This document shows positions 1-5,836 of a stretch of DNA of 6,725 bases, one piece after another. Both the position numbers and the translations under genes were made by a program. Every line of letters begins with the position of its first letter. Position 1 is the stretch's first letter. Source of the stretch: Methanosarcinales archaeon (GTDB lineage Archaea > Halobacteriota > Methanosarcinia > Methanosarcinales > Methanogasteraceae). The notes under the pieces are model-generated. The model did not search any database. It was not told the origin of the DNA and saw only the letters and a list, made by a program, of their open reading frames with translations. The stretch lies in assembly GCA_012961645.1 (NCBI GenBank), contig DTYY01000243.1:1-6725 (forward strand), given 5' to 3'.

Positions 1-845
1 CGCAGCTTCTGTTCATTTTCTACGCTCATCGGCGCAAGTGGAAGCCGCAGGGGTCCACCCGACAGACCCATCATATTCGCAGCAGTCTTCACCGGTATCG
101 GGTTCGTCTCAATAAACATCGCCCGCACGAGGGGCGCAAGCTGGTAGTGGTGACGCCTCGCCTCATCATAATCGCTGTTTTGTATCGCATTTGCAAAGGC
201 TGCCGTCTGCGCAGGAGCAATATTTGCTATGACCGAGATCACGCCCACCCCGCCAAGCGACATGATCGGCAGCGTCAGAGCATCGTCGCCAGATATCACC
301 ATGAAGTCCATGTCCAGGGTCAATTCGATTACGCGCGACACCTGTTCAAGATCGCCGCTCGCCTCCTTGACGCCGACGATGTTTGGGATCTCTGCAAGCT
401 CTGCGATCAAATCGGGTTCGAGATTGATGCCTGTTCTGGACTTGATATTGTACAATATCAGCGGTATGTCGGCAGCACTCGCGATCGCATCAAAGTGGGC
501 AAGGATTCCGTTTCTGTTTGGTTTATTATAATACGGCGTGATCAGCAGTGCGGAATCAGCGCCAGCGTCTGCTGCATGGCTGGTGAACCGGATCGCCTCT
601 TCGGTATTATTCGAGCCGGTTCCAGCGATTACAGGGACGATTGAAGCGTCAACTGCGATATTGATCAGTTGTTCATGTTCTTTAGCTGTTAAAGTGGCTG
701 ATTCTCCGGTCGTGCCGCAGGGAACGATGCCAGAAACCCCATGCTCAACCACGTACTCAATATTTTTTCTAAAACCCGCCTCATCGATCCTGCGCTCGGG
801 CGTGAATGGTGTGATCAATGCTGGCAGAGCGCCCTCGATCTTCAT
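1..845 (-). CDS. dapA: 4-hydroxy-tetrahydrodipicolinate synthase (DapA), 3' end off the window
   Basis: The reading frame is open from the ATG at 845 to the left edge, giving 281 residues; a family length near 290 means only the last few residues are missing. DapA condenses pyruvate with aspartate semialdehyde in the cytoplasm, the first committed step to diaminopimelate and lysine. Family signatures are visible: CGTTGES at 43-49 (the Thr pair at 45-46), PYYNKP at 104-109, the tyrosine of LYN at 132, Arg137, and the Schiff-base lysine Lys160 in VGVKEASG. ISGDDALTLP lies at 185-194. Lys135 stands where a proline is usual (YNVPSR becomes YNIKSR). The start is supported by GGTGAT on the minus strand (850-855), 4 nt upstream, overlapping the end of the rps17e stop region. 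The gene follows rps17e after 10 bp, so the two are probably co-transcribed. Because related aldolases such as N-acetylneuraminate lyase share this fold, the exact activity is assigned from overall similarity. Confidence 0.93.
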   Translation of the reverse strand, partial: MKIEGALPALITPFTPERRIDEAGFRKNIEYVVEHGVSGIVPCGTTGESATLTAKEHEQLINIAVDASIVPVIAGTGSNNTEEAIRFTSHAADAGADSALLITPYYNKPNRNGILAHFDAIASAADIPLILYNIKSRTGINLEPDLIAELAEIPNIVGVKEASGDLEQVSRVIELTLDMDFMVISGDDALTLPIMSLGGVGVISVIANIAPAQTAAFANAIQNSDYDEARRHHYQLAPLVRAMFIETNPIPVKTAANMMGLSGGPLRLPLAPMSVENEQKL

Positions 846-855
846 AAGTATCACC

Positions 856-1059
856 CTACAATGGTTTTCTGCGCTGGGCAATCACATTTCTGCGTGTGAT
901 GTAACCCGCAACCCGGTTCCGGATGGTCTTACTGGTGATGTCTGTGTGTTCGGTAACCTGCGCCTTGTTGGTTTCAAAATCGGTTCCGAATGCGTAACCT
1001 CGCTGCGCAATCAGTTCTCTTGCGATCTTTTTGATATATGTCGGTCGGATATTTCCCAT
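856..1059 (-). CDS. rps17e: Archaeal small-subunit ribosomal protein S17e (eS17)
   Basis: This 67-residue basic protein begins [17 protein letters not shown] and contains TDFETNK and a C-terminal [19 protein letters not shown] block, the recognisable core of archaeal/eukaryotic eS17 (archaeal members are about 60-70 residues). It is a structural component of the 30S subunit. A longer in-frame start exists at 1119 but would add a 20-residue unrelated extension. The ATG at 1059 matches the family N-terminus and lies about 30 nt from a clear TATA box, so it is preferred. No Shine-Dalgarno sequence precedes it, and the promoter spacing suggests a leaderless or nearly leaderless mRNA. Its stop codon is 10 bp from dapA. 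This protein is absent from bacteria, so it is the best evidence that the DNA is archaeal. Confidence 0.93.
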   Translation of the reverse strand: MGNIRPTYIKKIARELIAQRGYAFGTDFETNKAQVTEHTDITSKTIRNRVAGYITRRNVIAQRRKPL

Positions 1060-1084
1060 GTATAACGAGATGTGGCAGTCTGAC

Positions 1085-1102
1085 ATATAAATATTGCTGC
1101 AA
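1085..1102 (-). promoter_or_regulatory. TATA box/BRE of the rps17e-dapA operon
   Basis: On the minus strand the sequence ATATTTATAT (1085-1094) matches the archaeal TATA consensus, with GCAGCA-like sequence just upstream at the BRE position. Its centre is about 30 nt from the rps17e ATG, placing the expected start site within a few bases of the ATG. This fits the lack of a Shine-Dalgarno sequence and points to a leaderless or nearly leaderless transcript. Position is inferred from usual archaeal spacing. Confidence 0.65.
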
Positions 1103-1208
1103 TGACGGCTTTTGGACAAAATCCATCCATACCATTACCTGATGTCGATGCGGGTAACCACACTTTTCCAGGATGGTGGACGTGGCGGCTGTTGAACTTC
1201 GGTTAGAC

Positions 1209-1236
1209 GAGAAGACGCGGGTGATCGCGTCTTCTC
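1209..1236 (-). terminator. Perfect 11-bp hairpin downstream of cstA, possible terminator
   Basis: GAGAAGACGCG (1209-1219) and CGCGTCTTCTC (1226-1236) form a perfect 11-bp stem with a 6-nt loop, 32 bp past the cstA stop and upstream of the rps17e promoter. It is well placed to end or stabilise the cstA transcript. There is no clear T-run after it on either strand, so it is not a textbook intrinsic terminator, and a protein-binding palindrome is an alternative. The rest of 1103-1268 shows no gene or RNA that I can recognise. Confidence 0.4.
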
Positions 1237-1268
1237 AGATCAAGGTTTTGGCGCCTCGATATCGCCGT

Positions 1269-2954
1269 TTATGTTGCACCCCGAGCCCTGTTCCTGTACG
1301 CATTCCACGCCTCAAAGACGAGCCAGAGCGCAAGCACGAATATCGCGATGCCGATTCCGGTCAACAACAACATGTCTGGTTTTCCTGATGTGATATAATC
1401 GGCATAATAGCTCTGGATATTCAGCGCCATCGCAGCCACCGTGGTGATCATCATGAAGATCATCGGGATCACCGTGTAGATGACTGGCTTCTTCGTTTGC
1501 AACAGGTACAGCGTGATCACGAGCAGAGCAAGCGCTGCGAGCAGCTGGTTGGTAGTCCCGAAGACGGGCCACAGAATTAGTCCCCCCATCCCTGCATCCC
1601 TTACAAGCGCAAGTGCAAGCGCTGTGAGAACGGCGATCGCGCCTCCGACGTACCGGTTCCTGAGGATGCCTATCTGGTAGTTGCCGCCGACCTCTCCTAT
1701 GACATACCGCTGCAGCCTTGCTGCTGTGTCGATGGTGGTCATCGCAAAGCTGACAACGACAACTCCAATGATCGCTACAGCAAACTCAGAAGGTACTCCA
1801 CAGGCTGCAACAAAACGTCCTGCACCGTCCACAAAGGCGGTGAGTTTTGGCAGAAGTCCTGCTGCTGCGCCCCAGCTGGCATAATGCTCGTTCCAGAGCG
1901 CCACACTGGCAAATCCGGCGGTGCATGCGATGACAGCCATCGTGGAGAGGGCGCCTTCTGCAAGCATGCCACCATAACCAATCATCTTTGCATGAACCTC
2001 GTTCTCCAGCTGTTTAACCGTGGTTCCTGACGATACAAGGCTGTGGAATCCTGATATAGCACCACATGCGATCGTAACAAAGAGGAACGGATAGATCGAC
2101 GGAGCGCCCACCGGATGCAACTGCACATCAGGCGCAACCACATCCGGGCGCAGGATCAGGAGCCCGAGATACATGAGCCCCATACCGATGAATAGCTCAT
2201 GCGCATTGATATGATCCCTCGGCTGCAGGAGCAGCCAGACCGGGAGCACCGATGCGATGAACGTGTACAGCAGTATGATGTAGATCCATGTGGTCAACCC
2301 TGAACCAAGGAACGTTTCAGGGAGTACGATCGGGTAGAGCACCCCGATGTAGATCGTGATGTACATAATAATCACTGCGATGATGGTCGGTATCAGAACA
2401 CCGATCTTTGTCCGGTAGATCAGATAACCGACAACGATTGCAAGGATCATCTCACTGGCTATCGGTATGACGGTTACCGGGTACCAGTTGAGCATCAGAG
2501 CGATCACAAGAGCAAAGACCGCGATCACAACGAGCAGCAGGAAGAACGTGATCAATAGAAACAGGTTCCTTGCCCGCGCTCCTATGATATCCTCGGTGAG
2601 TTCACCTATGGACTTACCCTGATGCCTGAGCGAGACGACCAGCGCGCCAAAGTCGTGAACAGCGCCAAGAAAGATCGTCCCGAGGACGACCCAGAGAAAC
2701 GCTGGAACCCAGCCCCAGATCACTCCGATGGCAGGGCCCACGATCGGCGCTGCGCCCGCAATGGACGCGAAATGGTGTCCGAAGAGGACGGACTTTAACG
2801 TCGGCACATAATCGACGCCATCCTCGAAACGATGTGCTGGTGTTTTTGCATTTGGGTTCAATGCAAAGATCTTCTCGGAAAGAAAAGTTGCATAGAACCT
2901 ATATGCCAGAATAAAACCAGCAAAAGACATAATTGCAAGCATTAATGCATTCAT
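1269..2954 (-). CDS. cstA: CstA-family carbon starvation / peptide-pyruvate transporter
   Basis: This 561-residue polytopic membrane protein has hydrophobic segments along nearly its whole length. Conserved CstA family blocks appear in order: FGHHFASIAGAAPIVGP at 58-74, GAVHDFGALVVSLRHQGKS at 97-115, SGFHSLVSSGTTVKQ at 301-315, a MLAEGAL block at 330-336, SFAMTTIDTAARLQRY at 402-417 and WPVFGTTNQLLAA at 462-474. Characterised bacterial members (CstA, BtsT/YjiY) import peptides or pyruvate across the cytoplasmic membrane; the substrate here cannot be read from sequence. The length is within the family range and the frame is intact. The ATG start at 2954 is fixed by a strong GAGGAGG Shine-Dalgarno sequence on the minus strand 8 nt upstream (CCTCC at 2963-2967 on plus). 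The gene appears monocistronic, with its own BRE/TATA promoter and a possible terminator hairpin at 1209-1236. Confidence 0.93.
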   Translation of the reverse strand: MNALMLAIMSFAGFILAYRFYATFLSEKIFALNPNAKTPAHRFEDGVDYVPTLKSVLFGHHFASIAGAAPIVGPAIGVIWGWVPAFLWVVLGTIFLGAVHDFGALVVSLRHQGKSIGELTEDIIGARARNLFLLITFFLLLVVIAVFALVIALMLNWYPVTVIPIASEMILAIVVGYLIYRTKIGVLIPTIIAVIIMYITIYIGVLYPIVLPETFLGSGLTTWIYIILLYTFIASVLPVWLLLQPRDHINAHELFIGMGLMYLGLLILRPDVVAPDVQLHPVGAPSIYPFLFVTIACGAISGFHSLVSSGTTVKQLENEVHAKMIGYGGMLAEGALSTMAVIACTAGFASVALWNEHYASWGAAAGLLPKLTAFVDGAGRFVAACGVPSEFAVAIIGVVVVSFAMTTIDTAARLQRYVIGEVGGNYQIGILRNRYVGGAIAVLTALALALVRDAGMGGLILWPVFGTTNQLLAALALLVITLYLLQTKKPVIYTVIPMIFMMITTVAAMALNIQSYYADYITSGKPDMLLLTGIGIAIFVLALWLVFEAWNAYRNRARGAT

Positions 2955-3010
2955 TGTGCTTTCCTCCTCTGATGTTGAAGTATGGGTGGTAATCTGGTAA
3001 AATCGATTGC

Positions 3011-3025
3011 ATATATATTTTTCGG
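3011..3025 (-). promoter_or_regulatory. BRE/TATA promoter of cstA
   Basis: On the minus strand CCGAAAA (3019-3025) is followed directly by ATATATAT (3011-3018), a close match to the archaeal BRE plus TATA arrangement. With usual spacing, transcription would start near 2988, giving a leader of about 34 nt that carries the GAGGAGG Shine-Dalgarno sequence at 2962-2968. The element sits immediately past the stop codon (3029-3031) of the small upstream ORF. Confidence 0.7.
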
Positions 3026-3028
3026 TTG

Positions 3029-3190
3029 TTAATCCTGCGACGGGCGATTTCGTTTGATTACTTTCACTGCTATTCGATTTTTTTCGATTTTAAAGGCAGG
3101 GAGTTTTGATCCATCTACCGTCCACACAAGGTCAGTACAATCTACGATGGCCCGGATGCTCACCTTGCGCACCACAACGTTATATCCCAT
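3029..3190 (-). CDS. Uncharacterised 53-residue protein, divergent from the DUF5788-like gene
   Basis: An intact minus-strand frame runs from the ATG at 3190 to a TAA at 3029-3031. It starts MGYNVVVRKVSIRAIVD and ends KVIKRNRPSQD. The protein is basic, with alternating hydrophobic residues (VVVRKVSIRAIV, then RIAVKVIK) that suggest a few beta strands. There is no signal peptide or membrane segment. I do not recognise the family. It fills most of the 256-bp gap between cstA and the next gene and lies in the same direction as cstA. Against it: no clear Shine-Dalgarno sequence, no convincing TATA box at the right distance on its strand, and its first codons overlap the TATA box of the divergent gene. 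The protein-like composition is the main support. Confidence 0.45.
   Translation of the reverse strand: MGYNVVVRKVSIRAIVDCTDLVWTVDGSKLPAFKIEKNRIAVKVIKRNRPSQD
3179..3186 (+). promoter_or_regulatory. TATA box of the DUF5788-like gene
   Basis: GTTATATC is centred about 28 nt before the ATG at 3211, the spacing expected for a leaderless archaeal transcript, and no Shine-Dalgarno sequence precedes that ATG. The box lies inside the first codons of the divergent 53-residue ORF, so the two would compete or one may not be expressed. Confidence 0.5.
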
Positions 3191-3210
3191 AATATGGCTT
3201 TAATATCATA

Positions 3211-3647
3211 ATGGTACGCGAAACACTCTCGGCAGATGAGCGAGACGGGTTGCTGCACAGACTGCACGGTTATCTGGCGTGGGTCGGCGCTGAGATACCG
3301 CCTGTCTTTGAGATCGATGGCATGCAGATTCCACTCCATGAACTGATCTGGCGGCTTATCAATAAAAAAGAGCTGACCGATGAAGAGATTGTCATGATCG
3401 AATCATTGATCAGCGTTCTTGATAAGAAAGAAGCCCGTGACGAAGCCGCCATTGCAAAAGCAAATATAACCGAAGAAGAGGCAAATAATCTGTACAAAGA
3501 GGCATCCGGCCTCTTGCGCGCTATTATGGATCTGAAAGACCTCGAACGTGGGGCATATCCTGATGATTACGATCTTCGCAGGAAAACAGCCCAAAAAAAG
3601 TTAGAGATGCCCACACTCTGCTCAAGTTTGTGGATAAGCTCGGATAG
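3211..3647 (+). CDS. DUF5788-like archaeal protein with a -1 frameshift near its 3' end
   Basis: The frame from 3211 encodes an acidic, mostly helical soluble protein. It contains LHGYLAWVGAEIPPVFEI at about 12-29, LIWRLINKKELTDEE at about 46-60, then a charged helical region. This resembles DUF5788, an archaeal family of unknown function, judged from memory of family members. In the zero frame the last 25 residues are unlike the rest (ending SSDRDCHEHETHT, stop at 3676-3678) and run into the deaminase remnant. Shifting by -1 at 3593-3600 gives KKVRDAHTLLKFVDKLG and a TAG at 3645-3647, 8 bp before the next ATG. That tail is helical, fits the family end, and restores operon-like spacing. I therefore place the biological end at 3647. 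The shift may be a mutation, a homopolymer error or programmed. The gene probably formed an operon with the deaminase before the insertion. Confidence 0.7.
3593..3600 (+). other. A7G tract: -1 frameshift site (A AAA AAG)
   Basis: In the zero frame the codons are CAA-AAA-AAG, so bases 3594-3600 form A AAA AAG, the heptamer used for -1 frameshifting in bacterial dnaX and close to the A AAA AAT site known in a Sulfolobus fucosidase gene. Slipping back one base gives the family-like tail ending at 3647. A weak 5-bp stem (3611-3615 with 3629-3633) follows 10 nt later. One A missing from an original A8 would produce the same sequence. Confidence 0.5.
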
Positions 3648-3658
3648 GGATTGCCATG

Positions 3659-3754
3659 AACACGAGACCCACACTTGACGAATACTTCATGAACGTCGCA
3701 GAGGTCGTTGCGACCAGAATCGACAGATCTTGCGGAAGTTCGCGTGGGCGCTGT
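3659..3754 (+). repeat. Left direct repeat flanking the HEPN/MNT cassette
   Basis: This 96-base stretch corresponds to 5834-5925. The first 61 bases align without gaps and with two differences (C/T at 3663 and C/A in GTCGCA/GTAGCA). The remainder aligns with single-base insertions and a short divergent patch, ending in a shared GCGTGGGCGCTGT. The homology begins at codon 2 of the left deaminase copy and does not include its ribosome binding site. Confidence 0.88.
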
Positions 3755-3786
3755 TACGTTGAGAAGGGGGAGGGTCATGTTAAAGG

Positions 3787-3805
3787 TTATTTAAATACCA
3801 CAGGT
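3787..3805 (+). promoter_or_regulatory. TATA box and ribosome binding site of the toxin-antitoxin operon
   Basis: TTATTTAAATA (3787-3797) contains the exact archaeal consensus TTTAAATA. It lies 17-27 nt before the toxin ATG at 3814, close enough for a leaderless start though slightly short. AGGT at 3802-3805, 8 nt before the ATG, could serve as a Shine-Dalgarno sequence on a longer transcript from the DUF5788-like promoter. Both routes are plausible. Confidence 0.5.
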
Positions 3806-3813
3806 ATAAGTGA

Positions 3814-4227
3814 ATGAAGGAACGGATCGAACGGTACAAAGATAAAATAAACTATATCGTACGTAATGTGGAATCCATCCAAAAAGACGCGGAAAGCGAA
3901 CTTGAACTGGGTGGAATATTCTACGGGCTTCACACAGCTATCGAGGCATCGATGGATGTGATGGCAATGCTGTTAAAAGATATGGGGGAGGTTGTCGAGG
4001 ACGATTATTCAAATATCATGCGTCTCGAAAAGATCGGGATTCTATCAGCGGATCTTGCAGATCGATTGAGGAAGTGTAATGGACTGCGAAATTACCTTGT
4101 GCACAGGTACAACAGCGTTGATGATGCGATAGTGCTGGATTCCAGATCTGAAGTGAGGGATATTTTTTATGAGTTTATTGAGATCGTGGAGAGGCTTTTA
4201 GATGGATTTGGAACAGATCAAGGATGA
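3814..4227 (+). CDS. hepT: HEPN-domain ribonuclease toxin, HepT/DUF86-like
   Basis: This is a 137-residue helical protein. The motif RNYLVHRY at 92-99 is the exact R-X4-H-X-Y active-site signature of HepT-type HEPN ribonucleases, with Arg92, His97 and Tyr99. Family features around it are FYGLHTAIEASMDVMA at 36-51 and an acidic helix followed by LEKIGILSADLADRL at 71-85. Characterised HepT toxins form dimers that cleave RNA and are neutralised by a partner MNT protein that AMPylates a tyrosine near this motif; Tyr99 is the candidate here by analogy. The length is typical. The start is the ATG at 3814, which overlaps the stop of the deaminase remnant (ATGA), and the 3' end overlaps the antitoxin gene by 26 bp, implying coupled translation. 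All key residues are present, so the toxin is probably functional. Confidence 0.92.
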   Translation: MKERIERYKDKINYIVRNVESIQKDAESELELGGIFYGLHTAIEASMDVMAMLLKDMGEVVEDDYSNIMRLEKIGILSADLADRLRKCNGLRNYLVHRYNSVDDAIVLDSRSEVRDIFYEFIEIVERLLDGFGTDQG

Positions 4228-4678
4228 TCTTGTATTTTTGAGAGGTTATGACGCCGTTGTTTTTGGCTCTTATGTAACCGGAGATTTTAGAGATGGATCT
4301 GACATAGATATTGCGCTGATCACTCGAATTAAGGATTACGAAAAGAATCTGGATATCTTAAAGAGTTTTATCGGAAGGGCACCTGCAGTATATGATATCC
4401 GGGTATTTGAACTGCTGCCGCTCAAGATCAAAGCATCTGTGATGGATAATTATATTGTCCTCTGCGGAGCACTGCCAGATATATCAGAGTATTTTTATCA
4501 TTACAGGAAGTTGTGGGGTGATTGCAAGCACAGGGTTGCAGCCGGATACTTTGGAAGTTATAGGGAACAGGTGGCTGCGATACAGAGATTTAAACGATTG
4601 GAAGGTCATATAGATATAGTGAAAGCGCAAGACCACACAGATCACCACAGAAAAATAGAGAGATTGGTACAGATGTAA
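4202..4678 (+). CDS. mntA: MNT-type nucleotidyltransferase antitoxin (MntA-like)
   Basis: This 158-residue protein has the minimal nucleotidyltransferase signature GS-X10-D-X-D: Gly22-Ser23 followed by Asp34 and Asp36 (GSYVTGDFRDGSDID). Asp65 in VYDIRVFE is the likely third metal ligand. The C-terminal part carries YHYRKLWGDCKHRVA at 99-113, a feature I associate with archaeal MNT proteins, and a charged tail to 158 that makes it slightly longer than compact relatives. In characterised pairs the MNT protein transfers AMP to the HEPN toxin and silences it. The ATG at 4202 lies within the 3' end of the toxin gene, with GGAGAGG at 4190-4196 as ribosome binding site. The complete catalytic triad suggests an enzymatic antitoxin rather than a purely binding one. 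Confidence 0.92.
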   Translation: MDLEQIKDDLVFLRGYDAVVFGSYVTGDFRDGSDIDIALITRIKDYEKNLDILKSFIGRAPAVYDIRVFELLPLKIKASVMDNYIVLCGALPDISEYFYHYRKLWGDCKHRVAAGYFGSYREQVAAIQRFKRLEGHIDIVKAQDHTDHHRKIERLVQM

Positions 4679-4680
4679 AA

Positions 4681-5781
4681 ATGGAAAGAAGTCAAGTTAT
4701 GGATGATGAGAATAAGAAATTGTTATTCGAAGAATATCAATTAATTAGGGAGACTGCAATCCATTTTGATAAGATATTACTTGACATCCGAAAGGGCGCA
4801 GTTACTATTGCTTTCATTATTTTTGGGTTGGTTGTAGAAACATTCAGAGTCAAGAGTGTTTTATGTGGGTTAAAGCCAATTGACTTGGCAATAGCCTTCA
4901 CATTGATCGAATTCCTGATGGTTCTTATTTTTTTCTATTTAGAACGGCATTACAGAATATATTTGTTAAAAATCACACAACTTGCGGCAGAATACGAAGA
5001 TCGACTGGGTTTGAGCAAGGACGGGGATATGGGTATGGACGGAGTATCCAGATGTTTGAACCGTGTGCATGATGAAAAAATGGACTTATGGAGTAGAATT
5101 GCACATTTTAATATATTTACATCTCTCATGGCTATGGGACTTCTGGCTTTTAGTATATTATGGGAATTTAAAATCGACGTATTATCGTTTGAAGAAATCT
5201 TATTTTATTCATTTATTGTATTTATAATTCTTTTTTTTGGTTTTGTTGTTTATGGATTGCGGAACATCAAAAAGCAGAAAGACGGAGAAGATATATTACA
5301 TGACGATTTCATAGTTTATCTATTTTCTATGGTTGTATTTGTTATATTTCCATACATATTATTTTTCTTATTTAGCTACGATTTTGCATCGTCATTCAGT
5401 TTGGCTTTACTCATTAGTATTATATTTTTCATATTTTTTGGATTATCAAAAAAAAGAATTGAAGAAGGAATTTTGAAATCCTTGATCATCTTTCACGTAG
5501 TTAGCACATATTTGTTTAGCTGGGACAATATCCCCGGAAGCGACAGCGAGAGACTCTTAAGATATCTCAGAGATGATCACAACATTGGCTGGACGGAAAG
5601 TGCAGGAATCTCCAAATCAGATGACGGCAAAACTATCAGTATTTTTAAGGATAGAAACTCAGCCGAAATAATGATCGATGAAAATGAGGAAAAGGCGACA
5701 TTAAAAATCAGCGATGATGTTAGAACCCACGATCTGACAGTTAAAAAGAAGAACGGCAAACTAAACATACACAATTATTGA
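4681..5781 (+). CDS. Uncharacterised seven-helix membrane protein with soluble C-terminal tail
   Basis: This 366-residue protein is of no family I can name. A charged N-terminal helix (about 8-38, with EEYQLIRETAIHFDK) leads into a hydrophobic pair at about 39-56 and 67-86. A soluble stretch rich in charged residues follows at 90-140. Five more likely membrane segments lie at about 143-162, 173-193, 209-231, 237-254 and 264-280. Residues 285-366 form a hydrophilic, probably beta-rich tail (ISIFKDRNSAEIMIDENEE, then ATLKISDD). The N-terminal helix-plus-two-membrane-segment plan recalls SLATT-like and other membrane effectors of defence systems, but this is only resemblance. It starts two bases after the mntA stop, so it is almost certainly co-transcribed; a second in-frame ATG at 4699 (M7) is an alternative start. 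The gene is very AT-rich up to about 5520 and less so after, which may mean a fused tail. Confidence 0.8.
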   Translation: MERSQVMDDENKKLLFEEYQLIRETAIHFDKILLDIRKGAVTIAFIIFGLVVETFRVKSVLCGLKPIDLAIAFTLIEFLMVLIFFYLERHYRIYLLKITQLAAEYEDRLGLSKDGDMGMDGVSRCLNRVHDEKMDLWSRIAHFNIFTSLMAMGLLAFSILWEFKIDVLSFEEILFYSFIVFIILFFGFVVYGLRNIKKQKDGEDILHDDFIVYLFSMVVFVIFPYILFFLFSYDFASSFSLALLISIIFFIFFGLSKKRIEEGILKSLIIFHVVSTYLFSWDNIPGSDSERLLRYLRDDHNIGWTESAGISKSDDGKTISIFKDRNSAEIMIDENEEKATLKISDDVRTHDLTVKKKNGKLNIHNY

Positions 5782-5836
5782 TCCGCCTTAACATATTGCC
5801 ATAAGAAAGACCTAGCGATAACGAACAACAAACAAC
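5782..5836 (+). other. Junction between the membrane gene and the intact deaminase gene
   Basis: This 55-bp spacer contains an imperfect TATA-like TTAACATATT (5788-5797), about 40-50 nt before the deaminase ATG, and an A/C-rich, unstructured run (AACAACAAACAAC) directly before it. No Shine-Dalgarno sequence is present. ATTGCCAT at 5795-5802 repeats the eight bases around the left copy's start (3650-3657). The deaminase must be expressed either from here or by read-through from the cassette. Confidence 0.4.

Larger units (their letters stand above)
3656..3817 (+). pseudogene. Decayed 5' fragment of the dCMP deaminase gene (left copy)
   Basis: The first 21 codons (MNTRPTLDEYFMNVAEVVATR) match the start of the intact deaminase at 5837 almost exactly. 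After that, small insertions and substitutions break the frame: the intact copy continues STCLRNCVGAV, whereas here the frame reads IDRSCGSSRGRCYVEKG and then unrelated sequence to a TGA at 3815-3817. No zinc-binding residues remain, so it cannot be a deaminase. It keeps what looks like the original genetic context: an ATG 8 bp after the DUF5788-like stop with GGGA just upstream. Its stop overlaps the next gene's start (ATGA at 3814-3817), so ribosomes translating this 53-codon remnant would end at the toxin start. It is probably the original 5' end of the gene, separated by the cassette. Confidence 0.8.
3755..5833 (+). mobile_element. Toxin-antitoxin/defence cassette between direct repeats of the deaminase gene
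   Basis: About 2.1 kb lie between the two copies of the deaminase 5' sequence. They hold three same-strand, tightly spaced genes: HEPN toxin, MNT antitoxin and a multispanning membrane protein. The DNA is visibly AT-richer than the flanking dapA, cstA and deaminase genes, most strongly in the membrane gene. No transposase, integrase or terminal inverted repeat is seen, so the means of insertion is unknown. Site-specific integration that regenerates the target gene, or duplication followed by decay of one copy, would both fit. Calling it mobile is inference from the repeats, composition and gene content. Confidence 0.6.

Noticed and set aside
147..1065. Several plus-strand frames of 100-175 residues across the dapA region
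   Set aside because: They are antisense to dapA and rps17e, have low-complexity Ser/Arg/Ile-rich products and match no family.
1060..1119. Twenty-residue N-terminal extension of S17e from the ATG at 1119
   Set aside because: The extension does not resemble eS17, and it would place the start upstream of the clear TATA box at 1085-1094.
3127..3167. Inverted repeat CAAGGT...ACCTTG upstream of the DUF5788-like gene as an operator
   Set aside because: The arms are only 6 bp with a long spacer and lie inside a plausible small coding frame; this is expected by chance.
3648..3678. Zero-frame C-terminal tail of the DUF5788-like protein as the natural end
   Set aside because: It overlaps the deaminase remnant by 23 bp and looks unlike the family, whereas the -1 tail fits both protein pattern and gene spacing.
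3755..5833. Insertion sequence or CRISPR-type explanation for the interval
   Set aside because: There is no transposase, no terminal inverted repeats and no spaced short repeats; the only repeats are the two deaminase 5' copies.
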